NCBI RefSeq assembly: GCF_008704655.1
Contig: NZ_CP023688.1
Span: 7,756,501-7,820,500, forward strand
Source: Streptomyces rimosus
Lineage (GTDB): Bacteria > Actinomycetota > Actinomycetes > Streptomycetales > Streptomycetaceae
Length of the DNA: 64,000 bases
Direction of reading: 5' to 3'
The notes under the pieces were generated by a model. The model had not been told where the DNA came from, made no database searches, and saw nothing but the letters and a program-made list of their open reading frames with translations. This document shows, piece by piece, positions 21,173 through 30,744 of the stretch; the first letter of the stretch is position 1, and each line of letters begins with the position of its first letter. A program made the translations under genes and the position numbers.

Positions 21173-22528
21173 GTGGAGCCCGACCTGTTCACCGCCGCTG
21201 CCGAAGACCGCCAGGAGAAAGACCCCGCGGGGTCGCCCCTCGCCGTACGGATGCGTCCGCGCACCCTCGACGAGGTCGTCGGCCAGCAGCACCTGCTCAA
21301 GCCGGGCTCGCCCCTGCGCCGCCTGGTCGGCGAGGGCAACGGCGGCCCCGCCGGACCGTCCTCCGTCTTCCTGTGGGGCCCGCCCGGCATCGGCAAGACG
21401 ACGCTCGCGTACGTGGTCAGCCAGGCCACCAACAAGCGCTTCGTGGAGCTGTCGGCGATCACCGCCGGCGTCAAGGAGGTGCGCGCCGTCATCGACGGCG
21501 CCCGCCGCGCCTCCGGCGGCTACGGCAAGGAGACCGTCCTCTTCCTCGACGAGATCCACCGATTCAGCAAGGCCCAGCAGGACTCCCTGCTGCCCGCGGT
21601 CGAGAACCGCTGGGTGACGCTGATCGCCGCGACGACCGAGAACCCGTACTTCTCGGTGATCTCCCCGCTGCTCTCCCGCTCCCTCCTGCTGACGCTCGAA
21701 CCGCTCACCGACGACGACCTGCGCGGCCTGCTCAAGCGCGCGCTGACCGACGCGCGGGGGCTGGCGGGCGCGGTCACGCTGCCCGAGGACACCGAGGCGC
21801 ATCTGCTGCGCATCGCCGGCGGCGACGCCCGCCGCGCGCTCACGGCCCTGGAGGCCGGGGCCGGGTCCGCGATCTCCAAGGGCGAGAAGGAGATCACCCT
21901 CCAGACCCTGGAGGAGTCCGTCGACCGGGCCGCCGTGAAGTACGACCGGGCCGGTGACCAGCACTACGACGTCGCCAGCGCCCTGATCAAGTCCATCCGC
22001 GGCTCGGACGTGGACGCGGCGCTGCACTATCTCGCGCGGATGATCGAGGCGGGGGAGGACCCGCGGTTCATCGCCCGGCGGCTGATGATCTCGGCGAGCG
22101 AGGACATCGGGCTGGCCGACCCGTCGGCGCTGCAGACCGCGGTGGCCGCCGCCCAGGCCGTCGCGATGATCGGCTTCCCGGAGGCCCGGATCACGCTCAG
22201 CCAGGCCACCATCGCGCTGGCGCTGGCCCCCAAGTCCAATGCGGCCTATCTGGCGATCGACGCGGCCCTCGCGGACGTACGGGCCGGACTCGCGGGCCCC
22301 GTGCCGCCGCACCTGCGCGACAGCCATTACAAGGGCGCCGAGAAACTGGGGCACGGCAAGGGGTATCAGTACCCCCACGACCTGCCCGGTGGCATCGCGG
22401 CCCAGCAGTACGCACCCGACGAGGTGCACGGCAAGCGGTATTACACGCCTACGCGGTACGGCTCCGAGGCGCGGTACGCCGATGTGACCGAGCGGGTGCG
22501 GAGCCGCCTGCGCGGCGAGGAGCCGTAG
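21173..22528 (+). CDS. rarA: Replication-associated recombination protein RarA (MgsA)
   Basis: AAA+ ATPase of the clamp-loader clade, 451 aa, acting at stalled replication forks. Walker A is [11 protein letters not shown], Walker B is LFLDEIHRF, and the sensor region is [18 protein letters not shown]. The C-terminal tetramerisation domain has [19 protein letters not shown] and the closing motif [10 protein letters not shown] typical of RarA. GTG 21173 gives [11 protein letters not shown]. No Shine-Dalgarno sequence is present, consistent with a leaderless transcript from the damage-type promoter. Confidence 0.95.
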   Translation: MEPDLFTAAAEDRQEKDPAGSPLAVRMRPRTLDEVVGQQHLLKPGSPLRRLVGEGNGGPAGPSSVFLWGPPGIGKTTLAYVVSQATNKRFVELSAITAGVKEVRAVIDGARRASGGYGKETVLFLDEIHRFSKAQQDSLLPAVENRWVTLIAATTENPYFSVISPLLSRSLLLTLEPLTDDDLRGLLKRALTDARGLAGAVTLPEDTEAHLLRIAGGDARRALTALEAGAGSAISKGEKEITLQTLEESVDRAAVKYDRAGDQHYDVASALIKSIRGSDVDAALHYLARMIEAGEDPRFIARRLMISASEDIGLADPSALQTAVAAAQAVAMIGFPEARITLSQATIALALAPKSNAAYLAIDAALADVRAGLAGPVPPHLRDSHYKGAEKLGHGKGYQYPHDLPGGIAAQQYAPDEVHGKRYYTPTRYGSEARYADVTERVRSRLRGEEP

Positions 22529-22599
22529 TCGGCCGTGCCCCCGGGGCTTCGGCCCGTCGCCGGGCGTCGGGCCCGTCGCGGCTGACGGCCGTCCTCAAG

Positions 22600-22652
22600 C
22601 GCCGGACGGGCTGGCGGCGCACGGGCTCGAGGCGAACCGAGCCCGTCCGGCG
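22600..22652. repeat. Streptomyces-type intergenic inverted repeat between rarA and DUF2470 gene
   Basis: Perfect 13-nt arms, CGCCGGACGGGCT (22600-22612) and AGCCCGTCCGGCG (22640-22652), with a 27-nt spacer, between two convergent genes. Elements with this GCCCGTCCGGCG core, often flanked by CCTCAAG, recur in intergenic gaps of Streptomyces genomes as far as I know. It probably acts as a bidirectional terminator. Confidence 0.6.
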
Positions 22653-22668
22653 ATGGCGGATCTACGGT

Positions 22669-23556
22669 TCACCCGGAAGCCGCCGCGTCGAACAGCGTGT
22701 GCATCGCGCGGCGCAGTTCCGAGACGTCCCGGACCGGGGTCGGGAAGTCGAAGCGGGCGTCGAAGGAGCGGTGGGCGGCGTCGGTGAAGCGGACGCGCAG
22801 GCCGAAGCGGTCCAGGGCCACCGGTACGGCGCGGTCGCGGAAGTCCCAGGCGCGCCGGGAGCGCTCGCCGAGCAGGGTGCACAGGCCGCGTACCTGGTCG
22901 CTGTGGGCCGAGTGGAGGTGCTGGAGCAGTTCCGCCTCGTGGGCCGCCAGCGGGTCCGGCTCGGCCGCGGCGAACTCCTCCGGTTCCACGGACTGCGCGC
23001 CCCACAGGTCGTCCACGGCGGCCTCGCCGACCTCCATGCGCAGCATCATCCAGGCGGGCCGCCCGAACATGCCCGGCGCCGGGTCCGGCTGGAGGGCCTC
23101 GCCGATGCCGAGCAGTTCGCCGACGGGGTGCCGCTCGGCGAGCAGCATCGCGGCGCGGGCGCGCTCGTCGTTGCGTACGGGGGTGAGCCAGCCGGCGATC
23201 CAGGCCCGGCCGCGGATGCGGTGCGGCACCGAGACGGGTGCCACGTCGGTGATCTCCATCACGGCGGTGAGGTCGTCGTCCTGGGCGTGTGCGGCGGCCC
23301 GGGCGGCCGCGGAGTCCCCGGGAACCAGCAGGAGCACGTCACCGGCACCGGTGACCGTACGGCATACTGGTGCGGAGAGTCCGGCGTCGTCGGGGTCCTC
23401 GATTCCGGGGATGCCGAGCGAGGCCATACCATTGGACTCGACGAGGGTTCGTACGCGCTCGGCGGCGGTAGGTTGCTGGGCGTCTTCCACGGGACGCGGC
23501 TGACCCATCCCAGTGCTCTGACCAGCACCGGGGAGGGGGATCCCAGGTCGAAACAT
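22669..23556 (-). CDS. DUF2470 domain protein, candidate iron-regulated
   Basis: Protein of 295 aa. The C-terminal 80-90 residues (HEAELLQHLHSAHSDQVRGL to RFDFPTPVRDVSELRRAM) match the DUF2470 pattern, found alone or fused to split-barrel heme-degrading or FMN proteins. The N-terminal 190 residues (VLLLVPGDSAAARAA, DVAPVSVPHRIRGRAWIAGWL) are compatible with a pyridoxamine-oxidase-like split barrel, but that is inference. The start codon has GAGGAG upstream and lies 15 bp from an iron box. A role in heme or iron use therefore fits both the domain and its regulation. Confidence 0.75.
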   Translation of the reverse strand: MFRPGIPLPGAGQSTGMGQPRPVEDAQQPTAAERVRTLVESNGMASLGIPGIEDPDDAGLSAPVCRTVTGAGDVLLLVPGDSAAARAAAHAQDDDLTAVMEITDVAPVSVPHRIRGRAWIAGWLTPVRNDERARAAMLLAERHPVGELLGIGEALQPDPAPGMFGRPAWMMLRMEVGEAAVDDLWGAQSVEPEEFAAAEPDPLAAHEAELLQHLHSAHSDQVRGLCTLLGERSRRAWDFRDRAVPVALDRFGLRVRFTDAAHRSFDARFDFPTPVRDVSELRRAMHTLFDAAASG

Positions 23557-23571
23557 GCGTTCTCCTCGCAG

Positions 23572-23590
23572 TAAGGTAAGCCTAACCTAA
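23572..23590. promoter_or_regulatory. Iron box (DmdR1/IdeR-type operator)
   Basis: Read on the minus strand the 19 bases are TTAGGTTAGGCTTACCTTA, 17 of 19 positions equal to the DmdR1/IdeR consensus TTAGGTTAGGCTCACCTAA. Flanking GTAAG and CTTAC extend the dyad to 23571-23595. It lies 16 bp upstream of the DUF2470 gene start and 22 bp upstream of the rpsD start, so it must overlap promoter elements of at least one and probably both. Confidence 0.75.
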
Positions 23591-23612
23591 CTTACACGGA
23601 GGTCTGTTCCAC

Positions 23613-24224
23613 GTGAACCAGTCGCGTCCCAAGGTCAAGAAGTCGCGCGCGCTCGGCATCGCGCTGACGCCGAAGGCCGTCAAGTACTTCGAGGCCCGTC
23701 CCTACCCGCCCGGCGAGCACGGCCGTGGCCGCAAGCAGAACAGTGACTACAAGGTCCGTCTGCTGGAGAAGCAGCGTCTGCGCGCTCAGTACGACATCAG
23801 CGAGCGTCAGATGGTGCGCGCCTACGACCGCGCTCGGAAGGTCGAAGGCAAGACAGGCGAAGCGCTGATCATCGAGCTTGAGCGCCGTCTGGACGCGCTC
23901 GTCCTGCGTTCGGGCATCGCCCGGACGATCTACCAGGCCCGTCAGATGGTCGTCCACGGCCACATCGCGGTCAACGACCGCAAGGTCGACAAGCCGTCCT
24001 TCCGCGTCCGTCCCGACGACGTCGTGATGGTCCGCGAGCGCAGCCGCGAGAAGCACCCCTTCCAGGTCGCGCGTGAGGGTGGCTACGCCCCCGAGGGCGA
24101 GACCCCCCGCTACCTGCAGGTCAACCTCAAGGCCCTGGCCTTCCGCCTGGACCGTGACCCGCAGCGCAAGGAGATCCCGGTGATCTGCGACGAGCAGCTC
24201 GTCGTCGAGTACTACGCCCGCTGA
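23613..24224 (+). CDS. rpsD: 30S ribosomal protein S4
   Basis: Primary 16S rRNA-binding protein of the small subunit, 203 aa. The C-terminal S4 RNA-binding domain includes [57 protein letters not shown] is the conserved N-terminal block. The four-cysteine zinc motif of zinc-type S4 is absent. The GTG start has GGAGG 10 nt upstream. It is away from the rpoA/ribosomal cluster and stands alone, facing a DUF2470 gene across an iron box. A possible promoter is TTCTCC (23560) with TAACCT (23583), 17 bp apart. Confidence 0.97.
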   Translation: MNQSRPKVKKSRALGIALTPKAVKYFEARPYPPGEHGRGRKQNSDYKVRLLEKQRLRAQYDISERQMVRAYDRARKVEGKTGEALIIELERRLDALVLRSGIARTIYQARQMVVHGHIAVNDRKVDKPSFRVRPDDVVMVRERSREKHPFQVAREGGYAPEGETPRYLQVNLKALAFRLDRDPQRKEIPVICDEQLVVEYYAR

Positions 24225-24277
24225 TCCAGGCGTAGTCACCGCACGGCCGCGCGCCCCGCGCGCGGCCGGCCGCGTGC

Positions 24278-26506
24278 TCAGCCCGCCGTCTCCCCGCCGT
24301 TCGCGGACGGGGAGGCGGCGGGTTCGTCCGTTTCCGGGGGCGGTTCCGGTCCCGTACCGGAGCGCGGACCCAAGACGGGACCGTCCGGCCGGGACGACGC
24401 GTCACCGCCGAGGATCCGGGCGGCCGTCGCGTCCAGGTCGAGCAGGGCGCCTTCCCGCAGACAGTGCCCGTACCGCTCGGCCCCCAGCGCCTCCCGCGCC
24501 CGCTCCTCGCACAGCCGGTGCGGCTGGTTGAAATGGTGCGAGCCGAACAGCGGCAGCCCCACCGAGGGCCAGATCCGCCCGGCGGCCCCCTGGAGCAGCG
24601 CCGCCTCCGCCGGATCGCCCTCGCCGAGCGTGACCAGCGCCAGCAGCTCGATGGCCAGCACCGCGCCCAGCAGGTCGTGGAAGGCGTGGTCGATGGCCAG
24701 GCACTCGGTCAGCAGGGCACGGGCCCGCGCCGCATCGTCACGGCTCCAGGCCGCGTAGCCCAGTACGTACAGCGCGTATGCCAGGGTCCACCGCTCCCCG
24801 TGGTCGTCGCAGACCTGCCGTACGTCCTCGCACAGCCGCACCGCCTGTCCGAGGTCGCCCTGGAACGCCACCGCCATCGCCAGCTCGACCTGTCCCATCA
24901 GCACGTTGCTGTTGAGCTCGCCGATCTCCCGGTAGCGGCCGAGCGCGTCGCGCAGCAGCCGCTCGGCGCGGGGCATGTCGTCGCGGACCAGCGCCAGACA
25001 GCCGGTGCGGTGCAGGGCGTACGCGGCGGCGGTGGCGTTGTCGGTGCGCTCCGCGCCCTCGCGGCACTCCTGGAGGGCGATCGTCGCGCCGACCACGTCG
25101 CCCTGGAGCACCGCCACGTACCCGGCCACCCACAGCGCCTTCAGCCGGGCGTCGTCGTGGTCGCCCTCCAGCTCCAGGGAGCGGTCGAGCCAGTGCCGCC
25201 CTTCCGAGAGCCGCCCGCACCCCACCCAGTAGAACCACAGCGTGCCCGCCAGGTACTGGCCCAGGTGCGCGTCCCCGGTGCTGTCGAGGCTGTATTCCAG
25301 CGCGACCCGCAGATTCGGCAGTTCGCACTCGATACGGGCGGCCACCTCGGCCTGCCGCGGGCTGAACCAGTCCAGCTCGCACCAGGTCGCCAGGCCCACG
25401 TACCAGTCGCGGTGCCGCCGGCGCAGCCGCTCGGCGTCGCCCGCCGCGTCCAGCCAGCCCGCCCCGTACTCCCGGACGGTGTCCAGCATCCGGTGGCGCA
25501 CGCCCGCCGGGGTCTCCTCCCGTACGACGACCGACTGGGCCACCAGTTCCCCGAGCACGTCGACCAGCTCGTCCGCGGGCAGGTCCGGGCCCGAGCAGAC
25601 GTACTCGGCCGCGTCCAGGTCGAACTGTCCGGCGAAGACCGACAGCCGTGCCCACAGCAGGCGCTCGGCGGGCGTGCACAGCTCGTGGCTCCAGCCGATG
25701 GCCGTCCGCAGCGTCCGGTGGCGGCACTCGGCCGCGCCCCGCGGGGGCGAGAGGCCCGCGCGGGTGCCGGGGTAGCCGCCGGTCAGCAGCCGGAAGCGGT
25801 CGTCGAGCCGGGCCAGCACCTGTTCCACCGACAGGGCCCGCAGCCGCCCGGCGGCCAGTTCGAGCGCGAGCGGGATGCCGTCCAGGCGGCGGCACAGTTC
25901 GGCGACGGCGGCCTCGCCCGACGCGTCCGTGGTGAAGCCGGGGACCACGGCCGCGGCCCGGTCGTGGAACAGGTCCGCCGCGTCCGGGCCGTCCATCGGG
26001 GGCAGCGGCAGGTTCTGCTCGCCGGGCAGGCCGAGCGGGCGCCGGCCCGCGGCCAGTACGCGCAGGCCGGGCGCGCGCCGCAGCAGGTCGGCGGCGAGGT
26101 CGGCGCAGTCGTCGACCAGGTGCTCGTAGCCGTCCAGGACGAGCAGCAGGTCGCGGCCCGCGAGGTGGTCGCGCAGCGCGGCGCGCGGCGGCCGTCCGGT
26201 GTGGTCGGCGAGGCCCAGCGCCTCGGCGACCGCGTGGTCCAGCAGGTGCCCGTGGCGCAGCGGGGCCAGTTCGGCCAGCCACACCCCATCGCAGAAGCGA
26301 TCCTGCAAGATCGTGGCAGCGTGCCTGGCGAGCCGGGACTTCCCCACGCCGCCGACCCCGGTGAGCGTCACCAGCCGGGCGGAATCCAGATGCCCGGCCA
26401 GCGCGGCGAGTTCGCCGTCGCGGCCGATGAACCGGGTCAGCTCCGCGGGCAGATTGCCGGGCACCCGCAGGCGCGCGGAGGAAGGACGGGGCAGGGAGCG
26501 TCGCAT
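24278..26506 (-). CDS. AfsR-like STAND ATPase with TPR repeats, no DNA-binding domain
   Basis: Large signal-transduction ATPase, 742 aa. An NB-ARC-like module carries Walker A GVGGVGKS (residues 50-57), Walker B LLLVLDGYEHL and the GLPL-like LDGIPLALELAAGRL. A winged-helix region (LCTPAERLLWARLSVFAGQFDLDAAEYVC) and TPR-like helices fill the C-terminal half. This is the architecture of AfsR and LuxR-type regulators of Streptomyces, but I see neither an N-terminal SARP domain nor a C-terminal LuxR helix-turn-helix. The last 45 residues are Pro/Gly/Ser-rich. ATG 26506 is preferred; a TTG at 26545 is possible. Ligand and target are unknown. Confidence 0.85.
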   Translation of the reverse strand: MRRSLPRPSSARLRVPGNLPAELTRFIGRDGELAALAGHLDSARLVTLTGVGGVGKSRLARHAATILQDRFCDGVWLAELAPLRHGHLLDHAVAEALGLADHTGRPPRAALRDHLAGRDLLLVLDGYEHLVDDCADLAADLLRRAPGLRVLAAGRRPLGLPGEQNLPLPPMDGPDAADLFHDRAAAVVPGFTTDASGEAAVAELCRRLDGIPLALELAAGRLRALSVEQVLARLDDRFRLLTGGYPGTRAGLSPPRGAAECRHRTLRTAIGWSHELCTPAERLLWARLSVFAGQFDLDAAEYVCSGPDLPADELVDVLGELVAQSVVVREETPAGVRHRMLDTVREYGAGWLDAAGDAERLRRRHRDWYVGLATWCELDWFSPRQAEVAARIECELPNLRVALEYSLDSTGDAHLGQYLAGTLWFYWVGCGRLSEGRHWLDRSLELEGDHDDARLKALWVAGYVAVLQGDVVGATIALQECREGAERTDNATAAAYALHRTGCLALVRDDMPRAERLLRDALGRYREIGELNSNVLMGQVELAMAVAFQGDLGQAVRLCEDVRQVCDDHGERWTLAYALYVLGYAAWSRDDAARARALLTECLAIDHAFHDLLGAVLAIELLALVTLGEGDPAEAALLQGAAGRIWPSVGLPLFGSHHFNQPHRLCEERAREALGAERYGHCLREGALLDLDATAARILGGDASSRPDGPVLGPRSGTGPEPPPETDEPAASPSANGGETAG

Positions 26507-26675
26507 GGGACACGGAGCGTACTCGTAGGTGTGCGGACCGTACAATCGCCCGGCGGTGGGCCCCGCGCCGCACGGGGAAGGCGGTACGGGCGCGCGCCCG
26601 CGGCGCGATAGGCTCGGGACCTGCCGTTCGAGCAGGACGCAACCGGAACAGAATCAGTCGGAGAGTGGTGCCAAC

Positions 26676-27110
26676 GTGACCGGTGGAGAGGTGGCCGGGA
26701 TCCTCGTGGCCGTCTTCTGGGCGATCCTCGTGTCCTTCCTCGCCCTCGTGCTGGTGAGGCTCGCACAGACGCTCAAGGCGACGACCAGGATGGTCGCCGA
26801 GGTGTCCGAGCAGGCCGTACCGCTGCTGGCCGACGCGTCCGCGACCGTCCGCTCCGCGCACACCCAGCTCGCCCGGGTCGACGCCATCGCCTCCGACGTC
26901 CAGGAGGTCACCGCCAACGCCTCCGCGCTCTCCTCGACCGTCTCCTCCGCGTTCGGCGGACCCCTGGTCAAGGTCGCGGCGTTCGGCTACGGCGTGCGCC
27001 GCGCGATCGGCAGGAAGGGCGCACCGCCCGAGCCGAAGCGCACCGTCGTCGGCCGTACCCTGCCCGCCGCCCGCCGCGGCGGGCGCCGCAACCGTCGCTC
27101 CAAGGACTGA
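26676..27110 (+). CDS. DUF948 membrane protein
   Basis: Protein of 144 aa with one N-terminal helix (residues 6-26, VAGILVAVFWAILVSFLALVLVRL). A helical region of heptad-like Val/Ala repeats follows (LADASATVRSAHTQLARVDAIASDVQEVTANASALSSTV). A very basic C-terminus ends GRRNRRSKD. This is the DUF948 layout; the function is unknown. GTG 26676 is chosen so that the helix is N-terminal; a longer frame to 26529 has unlikely codons. It leads a unit with the DUF6167 gene and alaS. Confidence 0.85.
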   Translation: MTGGEVAGILVAVFWAILVSFLALVLVRLAQTLKATTRMVAEVSEQAVPLLADASATVRSAHTQLARVDAIASDVQEVTANASALSSTVSSAFGGPLVKVAAFGYGVRRAIGRKGAPPEPKRTVVGRTLPAARRGGRRNRRSKD

Positions 27111-27118
27111 TCGCCGCG

Positions 27119-27472
27119 ATGTTCCGCCGCGCATTCTGGTTCACCACCGGCGCCGCCGCCGGGGTGTGGGCCACCACCAAGGTCAACCGCAAGCTGCGCA
27201 AGCTCCAGCCCGACAGCCTCGCGGCGCAGGCCGCCGACAAGGCCGTCGAGACCGGACACCGGCTGCGCCAATTTGCAGTGGACGTACGCACGGGAATGTC
27301 GGACCGTGAGGGGCAGCTGTACGAAGCCCTGGGCCTGACGGACCGGGGCGACGCACGCGAGCTGCCCGCCGCGCGCTCCCGCGCCGCACTCGAAACGCCG
27401 CAGTACCAGATCACGCAGCACCGAACGATTACCCCCGGCCCGACCGGACCGACCGGAAAAGAGGACCACTGA
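27119..27472 (+). CDS. DUF6167-type small protein
   Basis: Protein of 117 aa that starts with an amphipathic or membrane-associated segment ([31 protein letters not shown]) and continues as a charged helix ending in a Pro-rich tail. I recognise the N-terminus from small actinobacterial proteins encoded just before alaS; nothing is known of their job. It is 8 nt after the DUF948 gene, and its TGA overlaps the alaS ATG by 1 nt (TGATG), so all three are probably translated from one mRNA. Confidence 0.8.
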   Translation: MFRRAFWFTTGAAAGVWATTKVNRKLRKLQPDSLAAQAADKAVETGHRLRQFAVDVRTGMSDREGQLYEALGLTDRGDARELPAARSRAALETPQYQITQHRTITPGPTGPTGKEDH

Positions 27473-30141
27473 TGGAGTCGGCTGAAATCCGCCGCCGCTG
27501 GCTGCGCTTCTTCGAGGAGCGCGGGCACACCGTCGTGCCGTCGGCGTCGCTCATCGCGGACGACCCGACGCTGCTGCTGGTCCCCGCGGGCATGGTGCCC
27601 TTCAAGCCGTACTTCCTCGGCGAGGTCAAGCCGCCGTGGCCGCGCGCCACCAGCGTCCAGAAGTGCGTGCGCACGCCGGACATCGAAGAGGTCGGCAAGA
27701 CCACCCGGCACGGCACGTTCTTCCAGATGTGCGGCAACTTCTCCTTCGGCGACTACTTCAAGGAAGGCGCCATCAAGTACGCCTGGGAGCTGCTGACCAG
27801 CTCGCAGGACGACGGCGGCTACGGCCTGGACCCGGAGAAGCTCTGGATCACCGTCTACCTGGACGACGACGAGGCCGAGCGCATCTGGCACGAGGTCGTC
27901 GGGGTGCCCAAGGAGCGCATCCAGCGCCTGGGCAAGAAGGAGAACTACTGGTCCATGGGCGTCCCGGGCCCCTGCGGCCCGTGCTCCGAGATCAACTACG
28001 ACCGCGGCCCGGAATTCGGCGTCGAGGGCGGCCCGGCCGTCAACGACGAGCGGTACGTGGAGATCTGGAACCTGGTCTTCATGCAGTACGAGCGCGGCGC
28101 GGGCACCGGCAAGGAGGACTTCGAGATCCTCGGTGAACTGCCGAGCAAGAACATCGACACCGGCCTCGGCCTGGAACGCCTGGCGATGATCCTCCAGGGC
28201 GTCCGCAACATGTACGAGACCGACACGCTGCGCGTCGTCATCGACAAGGCCGGCGACCTGACCGGCGTGAGCTACGGCGCCGCCGCCGACACCGACGTGT
28301 CGCTGCGCGTGGTCGCCGACCACATGCGTACGTCCACCATGCTCATCGGCGACGGCGTCACCCCCGGCAACGAGGGCCGCGGCTATGTGCTGCGCCGCAT
28401 CATGCGCCGCGCCATCCGCAACATGCGCCTGCTCGGCGCCACCGGCCCGGTCGTCGCCGACCTGCTGGACGTGGTCATCAAGACGATGGGCCAGCAGTAC
28501 CCGGAGCTTCTGGAGGACCGCAAGCGCATCGAGACGGTCGCGCTCGCCGAGGAGGCCGCCTTCCTCAAGACGCTCAAGGCCGGCACCAACATCCTCGACA
28601 CCGCCGTCACCGAGACCAAGGCCGCCGGCAGCACGGTGCTCCCCGGCGACAAGGCGTTCCTGCTCCACGACACCTGGGGCTTCCCCATCGACCTCACCCT
28701 CGAAATGGCCGCCGAACAGGGCCTTTCGGTGGACGAGAACGGCTTCCGCCGGCTGATGAAGGAGCAGCGGGAGCGCGCCAAGGCCGACGCCCAGGCCAAG
28801 AAGCACGGCCACGCCGACCTGTCCGCCTACCGCGAGGTGGCCGACCGCTCCGGCTCCACCGTCTTCACCGGCTACACCCACACCGAGGGCGAGTCCTCCG
28901 TCGTCGGCCTGCTGGCCAACGGCGTGTCGGCCCCCGCGGCCCAGGAGGGCGACGAGGTCGAGGTCGTCCTGGACCGCACCCCCTTCTACGCCGAGGGCGG
29001 CGGCCAGCTCGCCGACACCGGCCGGATCAAGCTGGAGTCCGGCGCCGTCGTCGAGGTCCGCGACGTGCAGCAGCCGGTGCCCGGCGTCACGGTGCACAAG
29101 GGCGTCGTCCAGGTCGGCGAGGTCGTGGTCGGCTCGCCCGCGTACGCCACCATCGACGTCAAGCGCCGCCGGGCCATCGCCCGCGCCCACAGCGCCACCC
29201 ACCTGACCCACCAGGCGCTGCGCGACGCGCTCGGCCCCACGGCCGCCCAGGCCGGTTCGGAGAACTCCCCGGGCCGCTTCCGCTTCGACTTCGGCTCGCC
29301 GGCCGCCGTGCCCGGCACGGTCCTGACCGACGTGGAGCAGCGCATCAACGAGGTGCTCTCCCGCGAACTGGACGTCCAGGCCGAGGTCATGAGCATGGAG
29401 GACGCCAAGAAGCAGGGCGCCATCGCCGAGTTCGGCGAGAAGTACGGCGACCGGGTGCGCGTGGTGACCATCGGCGACTTCTCCAAGGAGCTGTGCGGCG
29501 GCACCCACGTGGCCAACACCGCCCAGCTGGGCCTGGTCAAGCTGCTCGGCGAGTCCTCCATCGGCTCCGGCGTACGCCGCGTGGAGGCCCTGGTCGGCGT
29601 GGACGCGTACAACTTCCTCGCCCGTGAGCACACCGTCGTCTCGCAGCTGACCGAGCTGGTCAAGGGCCGCCCCGAGGAGCTGCCCGAGAAGATCTCCGGC
29701 GTGCTGGCCAAGCTCAAGGAGGCCGAGAAGGAGATCGAGCGCTACCGCGCCGAGAAGGTCCTCCAGGCCGCCGCCGGGCTGGCCCAGGAGGCCAAGGACG
29801 TACGGGGCGTCGCGCTGGCCGCCGCCCAGGTCGCCGACGGCACCTCCGCCGACGACCTGCGCAAGCTGGTGCTGGACGTGCGCGGCCGCATCCCGGGCGA
29901 CCGCCCGGCCGTGGTCGCCCTGTTCACCGTGGCCAACGGCCGCCCGCTGACCGTGATCGCCACCAACGAGGCCGCCCGCGAGCGCGGCATCAAGGCCGGT
30001 GACCTGGTCCGTACGGCCGCCAAGACGCTCGGCGGCGGTGGCGGCGGCAAGCCGGACGTGGCCCAGGGCGGCGGCCAGAACGCCGCCGCGGTGCCCGAGG
30101 CCATCGAGGCCGTCGAGCGCCTCGTGGCCGAGGCGGCCTGA
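27472..30141 (+). CDS. alaS: Alanine--tRNA ligase
   Basis: Class II synthetase for alanine, 889 aa, full length. The catalytic core begins with [22 protein letters not shown] and includes [29 protein letters not shown]. The editing domain has the zinc-binding set H-x3-H in HSATHLTH plus CGGTHVANT. The C-terminal C-Ala domain ends with the Gly-rich [15 protein letters not shown]. All modules are intact. Start and upstream stop share one base. ruvX follows after 4 nt. Confidence 0.98.
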   Translation: MESAEIRRRWLRFFEERGHTVVPSASLIADDPTLLLVPAGMVPFKPYFLGEVKPPWPRATSVQKCVRTPDIEEVGKTTRHGTFFQMCGNFSFGDYFKEGAIKYAWELLTSSQDDGGYGLDPEKLWITVYLDDDEAERIWHEVVGVPKERIQRLGKKENYWSMGVPGPCGPCSEINYDRGPEFGVEGGPAVNDERYVEIWNLVFMQYERGAGTGKEDFEILGELPSKNIDTGLGLERLAMILQGVRNMYETDTLRVVIDKAGDLTGVSYGAAADTDVSLRVVADHMRTSTMLIGDGVTPGNEGRGYVLRRIMRRAIRNMRLLGATGPVVADLLDVVIKTMGQQYPELLEDRKRIETVALAEEAAFLKTLKAGTNILDTAVTETKAAGSTVLPGDKAFLLHDTWGFPIDLTLEMAAEQGLSVDENGFRRLMKEQRERAKADAQAKKHGHADLSAYREVADRSGSTVFTGYTHTEGESSVVGLLANGVSAPAAQEGDEVEVVLDRTPFYAEGGGQLADTGRIKLESGAVVEVRDVQQPVPGVTVHKGVVQVGEVVVGSPAYATIDVKRRRAIARAHSATHLTHQALRDALGPTAAQAGSENSPGRFRFDFGSPAAVPGTVLTDVEQRINEVLSRELDVQAEVMSMEDAKKQGAIAEFGEKYGDRVRVVTIGDFSKELCGGTHVANTAQLGLVKLLGESSIGSGVRRVEALVGVDAYNFLAREHTVVSQLTELVKGRPEELPEKISGVLAKLKEAEKEIERYRAEKVLQAAAGLAQEAKDVRGVALAAAQVADGTSADDLRKLVLDVRGRIPGDRPAVVALFTVANGRPLTVIATNEAARERGIKAGDLVRTAAKTLGGGGGGKPDVAQGGGQNAAAVPEAIEAVERLVAEAA

Positions 30142-30145
30142 GCGC

Positions 30146-30619
30146 GTGAGTGAGATGCGGCGCGGCAGGCGCCTCGCCATCGACGTCGGTGACGCCCGGA
30201 TCGGGGTCGCCTCGTGCGACCCCGACGGGGTCCTCGCGACCCCCGTGGAGACGGTGCCGGGCCGGGACGTCCCGGCCGCGCACCGGCGCCTGAAGGCGAT
30301 CGTCGAGGAGTACGAGCCCATCGAGGTCGTCGTCGGCCTGCCCCGCTCCCTGAACGGGGGAGAGGGGCCGGCCGCGGCCAAGGTGCGGGCCTTCGCGCAG
30401 GAGATGGCGCGGGGGATCGCTCCGGTGGCGGTACGCCTGGTCGATGAGCGCATGACAACCGTCACAGCCACGCAGGGCCTGCGGGCCTCCGGGGTGCGCA
30501 GCAAGAAGGGCCGCTCCGTGGTGGATCAGGCCGCTGCGGTGGTCATTCTCCAGAGTGCACTGGAGACCGAACGGGTGTCCGGTCACCCACCCGGCGAGAG
30601 CGTCGAAGTGGTCATCTGA
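30146..30619 (+). CDS. ruvX: RuvX/YqgF family nuclease-fold protein
   Basis: RNase H-like fold protein, 157 aa. In other bacteria YqgF is linked to 16S rRNA 5'-end processing, and in mycobacteria RuvX has been shown to act on Holliday junctions. Motifs: RLAIDVGDARIGVA (first catalytic Asp), VVVGLPRSLNGGEG, VRLVDERMTTVTA and VVDQAAAVVILQ with the last Asp. GTG 30146 lies 4 nt after the alaS stop, so translation is coupled. mltG follows after a 125-nt gap. Confidence 0.93.
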   Translation: MSEMRRGRRLAIDVGDARIGVASCDPDGVLATPVETVPGRDVPAAHRRLKAIVEEYEPIEVVVGLPRSLNGGEGPAAAKVRAFAQEMARGIAPVAVRLVDERMTTVTATQGLRASGVRSKKGRSVVDQAAAVVILQSALETERVSGHPPGESVEVVI

Positions 30620-30744
30620 TCGCGGTACGGTAACGTTCCGCGCGACGTCGCGGCGGATCGAACAACCGCACGTGCAGAAAGAGGCGGTCGGTACCGCAGG
30701 CGCTGCCACCCAGGAGCGCACCGCCTCGCGGCTCTAGGGGATCG

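Noticed and set aside
25030..25060. TTGTCGGTG at 25036 as another damage promoter
   Set aside because: It lies within the coding region of the minus-strand ATPase gene and has no TANNNT 8 bases downstream.
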